Shown here piece after piece: positions 32,253-40,998 of a stretch of 64,000 nucleotides of DNA (position 1 is the first letter of the stretch; each line of letters starts with the position of its first letter). The position numbers were made by a program, and so were the translations under genes. The stretch spans positions 1 through 64,000 of the forward strand of contig JAEWYW010000038.1 in the NCBI GenBank assembly GCA_023458535.1. Reading direction: 5' to 3'. The notes under the pieces are model-generated. The model ran no database searches, was not told the DNA's origin, and saw only the letters and a program-made list of their open reading frames with translations. This DNA is from Bacteroidota bacterium (GTDB lineage Bacteria; Bacteroidota; Bacteroidia; Flavobacteriales; Weeksellaceae).

Positions 32253-32755
32253 ACTTTTTGTTTGATTTTAAATATTAAAGCGTAAATAAGGATAAAGATA
32301 AAGGATATTAAACTGGTTATAACAACATTCAGTAATATTTCGAAAAACCTGCTGAATTTGAAAAACTCAATATACTGCACTAATAGCTGATGTATAAATA
32401 TACTTGAAAATATAAAAAACACAAACTGCGTCCATTGTAAGGACTGAAACGAAAAGAAATCCGTAGTTGTTTCTGTTGAGGTTCTGAAAATAAGGGTTCT
32501 AAAATAAGCAATCAGCGTTGTCGCAAAAGCATTGATACCGCCAGAATTAAGAAATAAATCAATGGCAAGGCCGAGCAAAAAGCTCAAAGCCAAAAACTGG
32601 AATCTGTTTCTGAAAAAAGGATAAAACATCACAAAAACAGGATATAAAACAGGAGTATATTTTCCAAAAAAGGTAATTCTGTTCAGCACAAAAATTTGCA
32701 GAGCAACCAATGCAATCATCATCAAAAAATCCGTAAACATGGTTCTGCTAATCAT
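32249..32755 (-). CDS. mreD: Rod shape-determining protein MreD
   Basis: 168 aa, with about five membrane helices and little else, as usual for MreD (for example FLMMIALVALQIFVLNRITF and FLALSFLLGLAIDLFLNSGG). The assignment rests on size, topology, the N-terminal pattern and the position between mreC and mrdA. It overlaps both neighbours (8 bp with mreC, 4 bp with mrdA). It is thought to link MreC and MreB to the elongation enzymes. Confidence 0.88.
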   Translation of the reverse strand: MISRTMFTDFLMMIALVALQIFVLNRITFFGKYTPVLYPVFVMFYPFFRNRFQFLALSFLLGLAIDLFLNSGGINAFATTLIAYFRTLIFRTSTETTTDFFSFQSLQWTQFVFFIFSSIFIHQLLVQYIEFFKFSRFFEILLNVVITSLISFIFILIYALIFKIKQKV

Positions 32756-33602
32756 TGTCTTTCTTTATAGTTGCTTGTAATGTATCTTGTATTTTCTGTA
32801 CTTCTGCTTTTTTAAGATTTTTAATCACATACACCTTGCTTAATGCTCCCATTTTCTCACTAAGCTCTACAGAAATATCCCAAAAACCAGTTTTGCTGTC
32901 CACGGTATATCCTGCAATGGTTCCTACAGTAAGGCCTTTAGGGAAGATAGCAGATTTACCATCTGTAATAACGGTATCACCCACCTTCAAAGGCACGTAT
33001 TTCGGAATGTCTGAAAGATGCATCACTCTGGAATTGTCTCCATTCCAAGTTAGTGTTCCAAAATAGCCTGATTTTTTAAGCGCCGCATTGATGCGGATTT
33101 TATTGACGCTCAGTACCGACTGAACCAATGCATAATCATTTGTAGAGTTCACTACAATCCCAGCAATTCCTCTAGGCGATGAAACACCCATTTTCGGCAA
33201 CACTCCATCTCTTTTACCTCGGTTGATGGTGAAGTAATTGTCTCTTCTGTTGATACTGTTGTATACAATATCTCCATCTACAAAAGTATAAATCTGTCCA
33301 CCTCCAATGGTATCGTGTACTCTTCTGAATTCAGGATTTTTTGCACCGTCTTTGCCATAAAGTTCGGTCATTAAAGCTTTATTTTGAGCTACAAGATCTT
33401 CATTAATCTGTTTAAGTTTTAAGTAAGAAACTCCTTCGTCGATATATCCCGAAACCCAAGCGTTGAAAGCCGCAGTTTGACCTGCCAGCCAAGATTGTTG
33501 CATGGCATTTTTAGAGAAAATAAGGACTACAGCAATAATTTGCAGAAATATAAAGAAGACGAAAAGTGCATTCTTCGAAAATATTCTCAGCAAAAATCCC
33601 AT
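32748..33602 (-). CDS. mreC: Rod shape-determining protein MreC
   Basis: 284 aa. One N-terminal membrane helix (ALFVFFIFLQIIAVVLIF) is followed by a coiled-coil segment (YLKLKQINEDLVAQNKALMT) and the periplasmic beta domain with GDIVYNSINRRDNYFTINRG, then GVSSPRGIAGIVVN. The latter matches the conserved MreC pattern of N-x-x-x-x-x-x-x-x-x-x-G and the G-V-x-G-x-V motif. It scaffolds the elongation machinery. It follows mreB by 21 bp and overlaps mreD. Confidence 0.93.
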   Translation of the reverse strand: MGFLLRIFSKNALFVFFIFLQIIAVVLIFSKNAMQQSWLAGQTAAFNAWVSGYIDEGVSYLKLKQINEDLVAQNKALMTELYGKDGAKNPEFRRVHDTIGGGQIYTFVDGDIVYNSINRRDNYFTINRGKRDGVLPKMGVSSPRGIAGIVVNSTNDYALVQSVLSVNKIRINAALKKSGYFGTLTWNGDNSRVMHLSDIPKYVPLKVGDTVITDGKSAIFPKGLTVGTIAGYTVDSKTGFWDISVELSEKMGALSKVYVIKNLKKAEVQKIQDTLQATIKKDND

Positions 33603-33623
33603 TCAAAAAAATGTCGTAAAAAA

Positions 33624-34649
33624 TTATTTAATCAAGAAATTGAATTTATCCATATTCTTAAGAGCGATACCTGTTCCGCGTACAACAGCTCTCAAAGGAT
33701 CTTCAGCTACAAATACAGGTAGACCAGTTTTCTTGTGAATTCTGTCTGCCAATCCTCTTAAAAGAGCACCACCACCAGCTAAATAAATACCAGTTTTGTA
33801 GATGTCAGCAGCCAACTCAGGAGGAGTTAAAGAAAGGGTTTCCATAACTGCATCCTCAATTCTGATGATAGATTTGTCTAAAGCTCTGGCGATTTCTTTA
33901 TAACCTACCATAATTTCTTTCGGCTTGCCTGTAATCAAATCTCTACCCTGTACTGGAATGTCTTCAATGTCAACATCTAAATCTTCCACAGCAGAGCCCA
34001 CTTCTATTTTCACTCTCTCAGCGGTTCTTTCACCAATATATAAATTATGATGTGTTCTTAAATAATATGCGATGTCGTTGGTAAATACATCACCAGCAAT
34101 CTTTACAGATTTATCACAAACAATTCCGCCCAACGCTACTACTGCGATCTCTGTAGTTCCACCACCTATATCGATAATCATATTACCTTCTGGTTTTTGA
34201 ACATCAATACCCACACCAATTGCTGCTGCCATTGGCTCGTAGATAAGTCTTACTTCTTTTGCATTAACCTTCTGCGCAGAATCTCTTACCGCTCTTTTTT
34301 CCACCTCTGTAATTCCAGAAGGGATACAAATAACGATTCTAAGAGCTGGCTGTATAAATTTCCCTTTTATACCGGGGATTTTCTTAATGAATTCTTTAAT
34401 CATGTGCTCAGAAGCGTGGAAGTCTGCAATAACTCCATCTTTCAGAGGGCGTATGGTTTTAATATCCTCATGGGTCTTCCCCTGCATGTGCTTTGCCTGT
34501 TCTCCAACTGCAATTGGTTTACCTGTAGAACGCTCTATTGCGACAATAGAAGGTTGGTCGATAACAATTTTGTTATTGTGGATGATAAGAGTGTTGGCAG
34601 TCCCTAAGTCTATCGCAATTTCTTGCGTAAACATGTCAAATAAACCCAT
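33624..34649 (-). CDS. mreB: Rod shape-determining actin-like protein MreB
   Basis: 341 aa. Actin-type ATP-binding motifs are present: EIAIDLGTANTLI near the start (phosphate 1), MIIDIGGGTTEIAVVALGGI (phosphate 2, about residues 157-176) and LAGGGALLRGLADRI near the C-terminus (adenosine site). It polymerises under the inner membrane and directs lateral wall synthesis. It heads the five-gene rod operon mreB-mreC-mreD-mrdA-rodA, with a -7 box at 34674-34681. The presence of the full set predicts rod-shaped cells. Confidence 0.97.
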   Translation of the reverse strand: MGLFDMFTQEIAIDLGTANTLIIHNNKIVIDQPSIVAIERSTGKPIAVGEQAKHMQGKTHEDIKTIRPLKDGVIADFHASEHMIKEFIKKIPGIKGKFIQPALRIVICIPSGITEVEKRAVRDSAQKVNAKEVRLIYEPMAAAIGVGIDVQKPEGNMIIDIGGGTTEIAVVALGGIVCDKSVKIAGDVFTNDIAYYLRTHHNLYIGERTAERVKIEVGSAVEDLDVDIEDIPVQGRDLITGKPKEIMVGYKEIARALDKSIIRIEDAVMETLSLTPPELAADIYKTGIYLAGGGALLRGLADRIHKKTGLPVFVAEDPLRAVVRGTGIALKNMDKFNFLIK

Positions 34650-34673
34650 AGTTGTCTTCTGATTTTAAGTTTA

Positions 34674-34681
34674 CAAAGATA
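34674..34681 (-). promoter_or_regulatory. Promoter -7 box of the rod-shape operon
   Basis: On the minus strand this reads TATCTTTG, a full TAnnTTTG match, 24 bp before the mreB ATG. The 34650-34922 gap holds the divergent mreB and hemA promoters and otherwise only AT-rich sequence. Confidence 0.6.
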
Positions 34682-34906
34682 TAAATATTAAGTACAGTCT
34701 AAAAATTAAGAACAAGTTAATTTGGTTAAAATTTTATTAAATTTTCAAGTACTTGATGTAAAGTTTATATTATAACTTTTTTGAGCAAATTTTATTGCGA
34801 AATATCTAAGAACACCATCTTAAATCTTTCATAAAAACTTAGTTCTCATAGTTTTTTACAATAATATAGATACACAGTTTAAGAGGATTTAATAAGAATA
34901 ATTGCG

Positions 34907-34914
34907 TAAATTTG
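34907..34914 (+). promoter_or_regulatory. Promoter -7 box of hemA
   Basis: TAAATTTG matches TAnnTTTG and ends 8 bp before the ATG at 34923. It implies a very short leader and rules out the TTG at 34902 as start. Confidence 0.65.
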
Positions 34915-34922
34915 CACCACTT

Positions 34923-36197
34923 ATGTTAAATCATTCGATTATACCACAAACTACTAATTTTGCTGTACTCTCTATCAGTTACGAAAAAGCTGATGTGGAG
35001 GTGCGCAGTAAGTTTGCATTTTTTGATGAAAACATTAAGAGTTTTGTTTCTAAAATCCATGATCAAAAGTTAGGTGATGCTTTTGTGGTTTCTACTTGCA
35101 ACAGAACAGAAATATACACCACGACGCCTAATTATCTTTTGGTGGCGGAGGAATATTGTAAATCCATAGACGTCAATCTTACGGATTTTATGAGTTTTGC
35201 TAATATTCTAACTCAGGAGGAAGCCTTAACCCATCTTTTTAGAGTGTCTGCTGGTCTTGAAAGTCAAATTATTGGTGATTTTGAGATTATTGGTCAGATA
35301 AAAAAAGCCTACTCCCGATTTAAAAAGGAGAAAAAATTTTCTAATCCATATTTAGAAAGAGCAATTAATTCTGCCATTCAAATTTCAAAGAGAATTAAAA
35401 ACGAAACTGGAATTTCCAACGGAGCGGCTTCTGTTTCTTATGCTGCAGTGCATTACATTCTCAATAATCAGAAACAAATTTCAGACAAAAATATTCTTTT
35501 ACTGGGCGTTGGTGAAATCGGTCAGAACACCGTTGAAAACTTGGTAAAACACGTTTATCAACCAAAAATAAAAATTGCCAACCGTACGCAGGAGAAAGCT
35601 GAAAAAATTGCTGAGAAGTTCAATATTCCTCATTTGGAGTACGAAAATTTCGATAAAGAACTAAGCAATACAGATATTCTAATCGTTGCTACGGGTGCAA
35701 AAAATCCCATAGTAGATAAAAATCACTTCCCTAACGGTAAAGAAACCTTAATAATAGATCTTTCCATACCTAACAATGTTGATAAAAACGTTACTGAAAA
35801 CAAAAATATCACATTGGTGGATGTAGATGAACTATCTACACAAATACAAACAACCATTCAACAACGAGAAAAAGAAATTCCGAAGGCCATAGAAATTATA
35901 AAATGCATGACCAAGGATTTTCTAGAATGGGAAAAGAAAAGAAAATTAGCACCCAACATTATTCATTTTAAAGAAGCTCTTAAAAATATGGAGCGCAACG
36001 AAATGCACAATTTCTACAGAAAAAACAGATACATCAATGTAGATGATATGGAGCTTTCGAGTAAAATGATACAAAAAATTACCAATCGTTTTGCTAAATA
36101 CATTATCGATAACCCAATGAAGGCGGACGAACTTAGCAGACTGATGCACGAAATATTAGTGGAACAACCAAATAATGAGTTCAATGAAAAGCATTAG
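34923..36197 (+). CDS. hemA: Glutamyl-tRNA reductase
   Basis: 424 aa from ATG 34923 (MLNHSIIPQTTNFAVLSISY); a frame from TTG 34902 would include the -7 box. The catalytic Cys lies in VVSTCNRTEIYTTT. GLESQIIGDFEIIGQIKKAY is the second family signature, followed by an NADPH-binding fold (NILLLGVGEIGQNTVENLV) and the C-terminal dimerisation helix. It reduces glutamyl-tRNA to glutamate-1-semialdehyde, the first committed step of haem synthesis by the C5 route. It is the first gene of hemA-hemC-hemD-hemE and overlaps hemC by 23 bp. Confidence 0.95.
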   Translation: MLNHSIIPQTTNFAVLSISYEKADVEVRSKFAFFDENIKSFVSKIHDQKLGDAFVVSTCNRTEIYTTTPNYLLVAEEYCKSIDVNLTDFMSFANILTQEEALTHLFRVSAGLESQIIGDFEIIGQIKKAYSRFKKEKKFSNPYLERAINSAIQISKRIKNETGISNGAASVSYAAVHYILNNQKQISDKNILLLGVGEIGQNTVENLVKHVYQPKIKIANRTQEKAEKIAEKFNIPHLEYENFDKELSNTDILIVATGAKNPIVDKNHFPNGKETLIIDLSIPNNVDKNVTENKNITLVDVDELSTQIQTTIQQREKEIPKAIEIIKCMTKDFLEWEKKRKLAPNIIHFKEALKNMERNEMHNFYRKNRYINVDDMELSSKMIQKITNRFAKYIIDNPMKADELSRLMHEILVEQPNNEFNEKH

Positions 36198-37095
36198 AAT
36201 CGGAACAAGAAACTCAGCTTTAGCACTTTGGCAGGCTAGGGAAGTGGCTAGGCATCTGCAAAATAAAAACTACACTACAGAAATTGTCCCAATACTTTCC
36301 TCAGGTGATAAAAATCTTACCCAACCCCTGTATACAATGGGCATTACTGGAGTTTTCACCAGAGATCTGGATATTGCTTTATTGAATGACGAAATAGACA
36401 TTGCGGTACATTCTTTAAAAGATGTTCCTACGCAACTTCCAGAGGGCATTGAGCTTATTGCCTATTTAAAGAGAGATTATCCACAAGATGTGTTGGTAAG
36501 AAAATCTTCTGCTGAAGGTAAGGAATTTCATGAGCTGAAGGTGGCTACAGGCAGCTTAAGAAGAAGAGCGTTTTGGTCTAAAAGCTATCCCAATGCGGTT
36601 TTTTCAGAAATTAGAGGTAATATTCAAACCAGATTGCAGAAGCTTGAAGAACAGGATTTTGATGCCACTATTTTTTCTTTGGCTGGAATTAAAAGAATGA
36701 ATATGGATCTCAACTATGAGTTTCTACCATTTATGATTTCAGCGCCGTCCCAAGGTGTGGTTACCGTTGCTGGAAATTCTAAAAATACTGAAATCAACAA
36801 TATTCTTAAAGAAATAAACGACACAGAAACACAAATCTGTGTGGAAATGGAGCGTAACTTTCTGCAAACTTTAGAAGGAGGTTGTACTGCGCCTATTGGT
36901 GCTTATGCTGAAAAAATTACCAATCAGATTCGCTTTAAAGGAGCACTTTGTTCATTAGATGGAAGAGATTCTATTTATGTTGATGAAAGTTTTGAATTTG
37001 AAGAAGGTATCAACTACGGAAAACAGTTTGCAGAAACCATCCTAAACGATGGTGGAAGAGAAATGATGCAAAAAATAAAGGAAACACTTCAATAA
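36175..37095 (+). CDS. hemC: Porphobilinogen deaminase (hydroxymethylbilane synthase)
   Basis: 306 aa; an ATG at 36184 giving MKSIRIGTRNSALALWQ is an equally good start. Signatures are IRIGTRNSALALWQA, AVHSLKDVPTQLPEG and the cofactor-binding Cys in LEGGCTAPIGAYA. It links four porphobilinogen units through the dipyrromethane cofactor to make hydroxymethylbilane. It overlaps hemA by 23 bp and is followed by hemD 14 bp later, so the genes form one operon. Confidence 0.96.
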   Translation: MSSMKSIRIGTRNSALALWQAREVARHLQNKNYTTEIVPILSSGDKNLTQPLYTMGITGVFTRDLDIALLNDEIDIAVHSLKDVPTQLPEGIELIAYLKRDYPQDVLVRKSSAEGKEFHELKVATGSLRRRAFWSKSYPNAVFSEIRGNIQTRLQKLEEQDFDATIFSLAGIKRMNMDLNYEFLPFMISAPSQGVVTVAGNSKNTEINNILKEINDTETQICVEMERNFLQTLEGGCTAPIGAYAEKITNQIRFKGALCSLDGRDSIYVDESFEFEEGINYGKQFAETILNDGGREMMQKIKETLQ

Positions 37096-37109
37096 TCTTT
37101 TATTAATGC

Positions 37110-37793
37110 ATGATGAAGACGCTGTTTACAAAAAAAATAGACCGCAGAACGGTTACCAATAAGCTTGGGCAAGATTTTGATTTCAGTTGTATAGATGTCA
37201 TCAAGATAAGTCCTCTCACTATTACTCCTTTCGATTTGAAAAATTATTCATTAATTTTTAGCAGCGTAAATGCCGTTCAGTCTTTTTTTGCTAATGGTTT
37301 TCAGCCTTGTGAAGATTTTATCAGTAAAAACTACAATAAAATTTATTGCGTTGGCGAAAAAACTAAAAAAGAAGTGCGAAAGAATGGCTTTGGAACCTTT
37401 AAGGTGCTGAGAAATGCCAAGGAGTTGTCGCAATTCATCATTGATAAAAGCCAGAAAGAAAGTTTTCTTCACTTTTGTGGAAATATGGCTTTAGATGTTT
37501 TGGATCAGGCCTTGCCGTTGCAGAATATTGGCTATCAAAAAATTGTAGTGTATAACACAGAGGAAATATACCCAATCATTACAGAAAATTTTGACGCATT
37601 GGTTTTCTTCAGTCCGAGTGGCGTTAGAAGTTTTAGCCGAAATAATACATTCAATAACGCAAAGTTGTTTTCCATAGGTGAGACAACATCAGACGAAATT
37701 CGAAAATATACTTCCCAAAATATCATTACCAGTGAAGAAAACAGTCTTGCCGACGTTCTGCACATAATGAAAACAGAATTGGGAAAACAGTAA
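37110..37793 (+). CDS. hemD: Uroporphyrinogen-III synthase
   Basis: 227 aa; M2 (37113) is an equally possible start. The sequence is poorly conserved, as is usual for HemD, but shows the two-domain pattern with NYSLIFSSVNAVQSFFANGF (the I-F-T-S-x-N-A-V motif), IYCVGEKTKKEVRKNGF and ALVFFSPSGVRSF, then LFSIGETTSDEI. It cyclises hydroxymethylbilane to uroporphyrinogen III. The position between hemC and hemE (6 bp upstream) supports the call. Confidence 0.9.
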   Translation: MMKTLFTKKIDRRTVTNKLGQDFDFSCIDVIKISPLTITPFDLKNYSLIFSSVNAVQSFFANGFQPCEDFISKNYNKIYCVGEKTKKEVRKNGFGTFKVLRNAKELSQFIIDKSQKESFLHFCGNMALDVLDQALPLQNIGYQKIVVYNTEEIYPIITENFDALVFFSPSGVRSFSRNNTFNNAKLFSIGETTSDEIRKYTSQNIITSEENSLADVLHIMKTELGKQ

Positions 37794-37799
37794 AAGATT

Positions 37800-38831
37800 A
37801 TGATTAAGAACGACTTATACCTAAAGGCCTTGAGAGGCGAAACAGTAGAGAGGCCTCCTGTGTGGATGATGAGGCAAGCCGGAAGATATTTACCTGAATT
37901 TATTGCACTTCGCGATAAGTACGATTTTTTTACCCGTTGTCAAACTCCCGAGTTGGCAGCAGAAATTACGGTACAGCCTATAAGAAGATTTCCGTTGGAT
38001 GCAGCCATTCTTTTTTCTGATATTTTGGTGGTTCCTCAAGCGATGGGCATTGATTTTAAAATGAAGGAATCCGTAGGTCCTTGGTTAGACAATCCCATTA
38101 GAACTGCAGAACAGGTAAAAAATGTAGTTGTTCCAGATGTGAATGATACTTTAGGATATGTTTTTGATGCCATTGAATTAACATTACAGAAGTTAGACAA
38201 CGAAATTCCTTTAATTGGCTTTGCGGGCTCTCCGTGGACCATTCTGTGCTACTGCGTGGAAGGCAAGGGAAGTAAATCTTTTGACATTGCTAAAGGTTTT
38301 TGTTTTACGCAGCCTGAGGCAGCTCATGAATTATTACAAAAGATTACAGATACTACCATTGCTTATTTAAAAAGAAAAGTTGAAAAAGGAGTTTCTGCAG
38401 TTCAGGTTTTTGATTCTTGGGGAGGAATGCTTTCTCCAGAAGATTACAATGAATTCTCATGGCAGTACATCAACCAGATTGTTGAAGCATTAAGTCCGTT
38501 AACACATGTGGTGGTTTTCGGAAAGGGCTGTTGGTTTGCTTTGGAGGAAATGACGATGTCTAAAGCCTCTGCTTTGGGTGTGGACTGGACGGTTACTCCA
38601 GAGTATGCAAGAGCACTTACCAATCATACCATGACGCTTCAGGGGAATTTTGATCCTGCAAGATTGCATTCAAGTCCGGAGGTGATCCGAAAAATGGTTC
38701 ACGAAATGATTTCTCGTTTCGGGAAAGACAGATACATCGCCAATTTGGGTCATGGAATTTTACCTAATATTCCAGTTGAAAACGCTGAAGCTTTTATTAG
38801 AGCCGTGGTGGAATGGAAACCGAATATCTAA
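37800..38831 (+). CDS. hemE: Uroporphyrinogen decarboxylase
   Basis: 343 aa. Signature PVWMMRQAGRYLPEF (near residues 21-35) with the conserved Arg/Ala/Gly/Arg residues is followed by ILFSDILVVPQAMG, GFAGSPWTILCY, FDSWGGMLSPEDY and LGHGILPNIPVENAEAFI. It converts uroporphyrinogen III to coproporphyrinogen III. It is the last gene of the cluster before the terminator at 38845-38872. Note that hemB, hemL, hemF/N, hemG and hemH are not in this window. Confidence 0.97.
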   Translation: MIKNDLYLKALRGETVERPPVWMMRQAGRYLPEFIALRDKYDFFTRCQTPELAAEITVQPIRRFPLDAAILFSDILVVPQAMGIDFKMKESVGPWLDNPIRTAEQVKNVVVPDVNDTLGYVFDAIELTLQKLDNEIPLIGFAGSPWTILCYCVEGKGSKSFDIAKGFCFTQPEAAHELLQKITDTTIAYLKRKVEKGVSAVQVFDSWGGMLSPEDYNEFSWQYINQIVEALSPLTHVVVFGKGCWFALEEMTMSKASALGVDWTVTPEYARALTNHTMTLQGNFDPARLHSSPEVIRKMVHEMISRFGKDRYIANLGHGILPNIPVENAEAFIRAVVEWKPNI

Positions 38832-38844
38832 AAGATTTATTATA

Positions 38845-38872
38845 AAAAACGTCCAAATTTTTGGACGTTTTT
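38845..38872. terminator. Bidirectional terminator between hemE and sufS
   Basis: Arms AAAAAACGTCCAAA and TTTGGACGTTTTTT, each flanked by A/T runs, serve both convergent units. It touches the sufS stop codon. Confidence 0.9.
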
Positions 38873-40092
38873 TATCCCAGCATTCTTTTCGCTTTTTTTA
38901 CACCCTCTACTAAAACATCTATTTCTTCAAAAGTATTGTAAACTGCAAAGCTGGCTCGTACTGTACCTGCAATATCGAAGAAATTCATGATCGGTTGTGT
39001 ACAGTGATGCCCCGTTCTTACTGCAATTCCCATTTTATCGAGAATCATCCCTACATCCGAAGCGATGCCAACACCTTCTAGATTAAAAGAAACCACGCCA
39101 GCTCTATTGGCTTTTTCGGCATAGACCCTTAAACCATCAATCTCCAAAAGTTTTTTCTGAGCGTATTTCAGCAGTTCATGCTCGTGGTTTTTAATATTTT
39201 CTCTCCCCACTTCTTCCATAAAATCAACTGCTGCTCCTAATGCAATATTTCCTCCCACATTAGGCGTTCCTGCTTCAAATTTAAAAGGCAAATCTGCATA
39301 TGTAGTTCCTTCGAAAGTACAGGTGGCAATCATCTCACCTCCGCCATGGAAAGGTGGAAGTTTTTCAAGAACATGTTGTTTACCGTAAACAATCCCTGTT
39401 CCCATAGGTGCATACATTTTGTGCCCTGAAAAAACGAAGAAATCGCAATCCATTTTTTGAACATCAATGCTAAAATGCGGTGCAGATTGTGCTCCATCTA
39501 TCACAACATAAGCGTCCGACAAAGCTCTAACCTTTTTAATGATTTCATTTACAGGATTTATTACTCCCAAAGCATTAGAAACTTGATTTACTGAAACCAC
39601 TTTTGTTTTTTCATTCAACCACTCATCTAAAACATCAATTTGCAAAATGCCATTTTCATCCATCGGGATGACACGCAATCTGGCTCCCGTTCTTTCGCAA
39701 AGCATTTGCCACGGAACGATATTAGAATGATGTTCTAAATAGGAAATAATAATTTCGTCGTCCTTTTTTAGTTCTTGTGTAAGAATATAAGAGATGAGGT
39801 TTAAACCTTCCGTTGTGCCTTTTGTGAAGATGATTTCATAGTCGTGCTGGGCATTCACAAATCTCTGAACTTTCTGACGCGCGAGCTCCATTTTCTCAGT
39901 GGCAATCTGGCTTAGAGTATGAATTCCACGGTGAACGTTGGCGTTGTATTCGGTATAATATTTATGGCAAGCTTCTAAAACAGAATTGGGTTTCTGGGAG
40001 GTGGCAGCATTATCCAAATACACCAATGGTTTTCCATTGATCTCTCGCGATAAAATTTCGAACTGATTTCTTATTTTTTGAACATCAAACAT
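38872..40092 (-). CDS. sufS: Cysteine desulfurase SufS
   Basis: 406 aa. Class V aminotransferase fold of the SufS/CsdA type: YLDNAATSQKP near the start, YNANVHRGIHTLS, the PLP-contacting SYLEHHSNIVPWQ, VFSGHKMYAPMGTGIVYG with the PLP Lys, and VRTGHHCTQP with the catalytic Cys. The short active-site loop marks group II (SufS) rather than IscS. It removes sulfur from cysteine for iron-sulfur cluster assembly. The suf partners (sufBCD, sufE) are not adjacent. The gene is flanked by terminators on both sides, so it is transcribed alone. Confidence 0.94.
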   Translation of the reverse strand: MFDVQKIRNQFEILSREINGKPLVYLDNAATSQKPNSVLEACHKYYTEYNANVHRGIHTLSQIATEKMELARQKVQRFVNAQHDYEIIFTKGTTEGLNLISYILTQELKKDDEIIISYLEHHSNIVPWQMLCERTGARLRVIPMDENGILQIDVLDEWLNEKTKVVSVNQVSNALGVINPVNEIIKKVRALSDAYVVIDGAQSAPHFSIDVQKMDCDFFVFSGHKMYAPMGTGIVYGKQHVLEKLPPFHGGGEMIATCTFEGTTYADLPFKFEAGTPNVGGNIALGAAVDFMEEVGRENIKNHEHELLKYAQKKLLEIDGLRVYAEKANRAGVVSFNLEGVGIASDVGMILDKMGIAVRTGHHCTQPIMNFFDIAGTVRASFAVYNTFEEIDVLVEGVKKAKRMLG

Positions 40093-40178
40093 GATGGATT
40101 TTTTAAATTTATTTTTCTTATTTAGAATTCTTCAAATTTACGGAATTTTTAATGAATGCCTTCAGCACCAAAAACAAA

Positions 40179-40202
40179 AAAACCTGCCAAAAGACAGGTT
40201 TT
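40179..40202 (-). terminator. Terminator of rplY
   Basis: Arms AAAACCTG (40179-40186) and CAGGTTTT (40195-40202) have a T run on the minus strand, 22 bp beyond the rplY stop. Confidence 0.8.
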
Positions 40203-40223
40203 AAATATCATTAAGAAAGTTTC

Positions 40224-40880
40224 TTATGCTTCGAAAGATTTTTCCTCTGTTGTAGGTACATCAGGGTTTTGATCTTTTACTTCTTCTGCTAATTCTTCAT
40301 CTTCTTCGTCAGCAGCAGCAGCTCCACCTTTCATTGCATTTCTAGACATCTTCACAGCAGCAACTACTGCATTGTCTGGGTGCATGAAAGTAAACCCTTC
40401 AGTTTTGATAGAACCAACATAAAGTTTGTTACCAATTTTAAGAGGAGTTACGTCCACAACGATTTCGTCTGGTAAGTTAGCAGGAATAGCTTTTACTTTC
40501 AATTTTCTGAAAGATTGTCTAAGAACACCACCAGAAACAACACCTTTTGCACGACCAGTAATTCTTACTGGAACTTCCATAATTACAGCCTTGTCGTCTG
40601 ATAATTGATAGAAATCAACGTGAAGAATTTTGTCTGTAATTGGGTGAAACTGGATGTCCTGAAGAACAGCAGGGATAGTTTGTCCGTCAACTTCAATAGA
40701 TACCGTGTGTGCTTCAGGAGTGTACACTAAACCTTTGAAAGACTTCTCTTCAGTAGAAAAGTTCAATGGCTCACCACCTCCATAAACAACACAAGGAACT
40801 AATTCAGCATCACGTAAAGCTTTTGTAGACTTTTTGCCCACGCTTTCTCTTTTTGTACCTTGAATTGTAATAGATTTCAT
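40224..40880 (-). CDS. rplY: 50S ribosomal protein L25/general stress protein Ctc
   Basis: 218 aa, the long two-domain form. The N-terminal L25 domain has RESVGKKSTKALRDAELVPC and VVYGGGEP, then QDIQFHPITDKILHVDFYQL. The C-terminal TL5/Ctc domain has VPVRITGRAKGVVSGGVLRQ and ends with an acidic tail (DEEDEELAEEVKDQNPDVP). It binds 5S rRNA in the large subunit. A -7 box at 40911-40918 precedes it. Adjacent upstream is prs; the L25/Ctc-prs neighbourhood is a common arrangement in bacteria. Confidence 0.96.
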   Translation of the reverse strand: MKSITIQGTKRESVGKKSTKALRDAELVPCVVYGGGEPLNFSTEEKSFKGLVYTPEAHTVSIEVDGQTIPAVLQDIQFHPITDKILHVDFYQLSDDKAVIMEVPVRITGRAKGVVSGGVLRQSFRKLKVKAIPANLPDEIVVDVTPLKIGNKLYVGSIKTEGFTFMHPDNAVVAAVKMSRNAMKGGAAAADEEDEELAEEVKDQNPDVPTTEEKSFEA

Positions 40881-40910
40881 TATAATTATATATTAAAATA
40901 TTTGAGAGTG

Positions 40911-40918
40911 CAAAAGTA
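40911..40918 (-). promoter_or_regulatory. Promoter -7 box of rplY
   Basis: On the minus strand this reads TACTTTTG, a full TAnnTTTG match, 30 bp before the rplY ATG. Confidence 0.6.
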
Positions 40919-40937
40919 ACAAATTTTTGTGAATAAA

Positions 40938-40965
40938 AAAAGAGGCTTTCTAAAAAGCCTCTTTT
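40938..40965 (-). terminator. Terminator between prs and rplY
   Basis: Perfect 12-bp arms (40938-40949 and 40954-40965, core GAGGCTTT / AAAGCCTC) have a T run on the minus strand, so prs and rplY are separate units. Confidence 0.85.
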
Positions 40966-40998
40966 CTGATATTCTGTTTCTTAAAAAGAAATTTTATA

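Noticed and set aside
34902..34922. TTG start for hemA giving MRKFAPL before the usual N-terminus
   Set aside because: This stretch contains the full -7 box TAAATTTG (34907-34914), so it is promoter sequence; the ATG at 34923 fits the family start.
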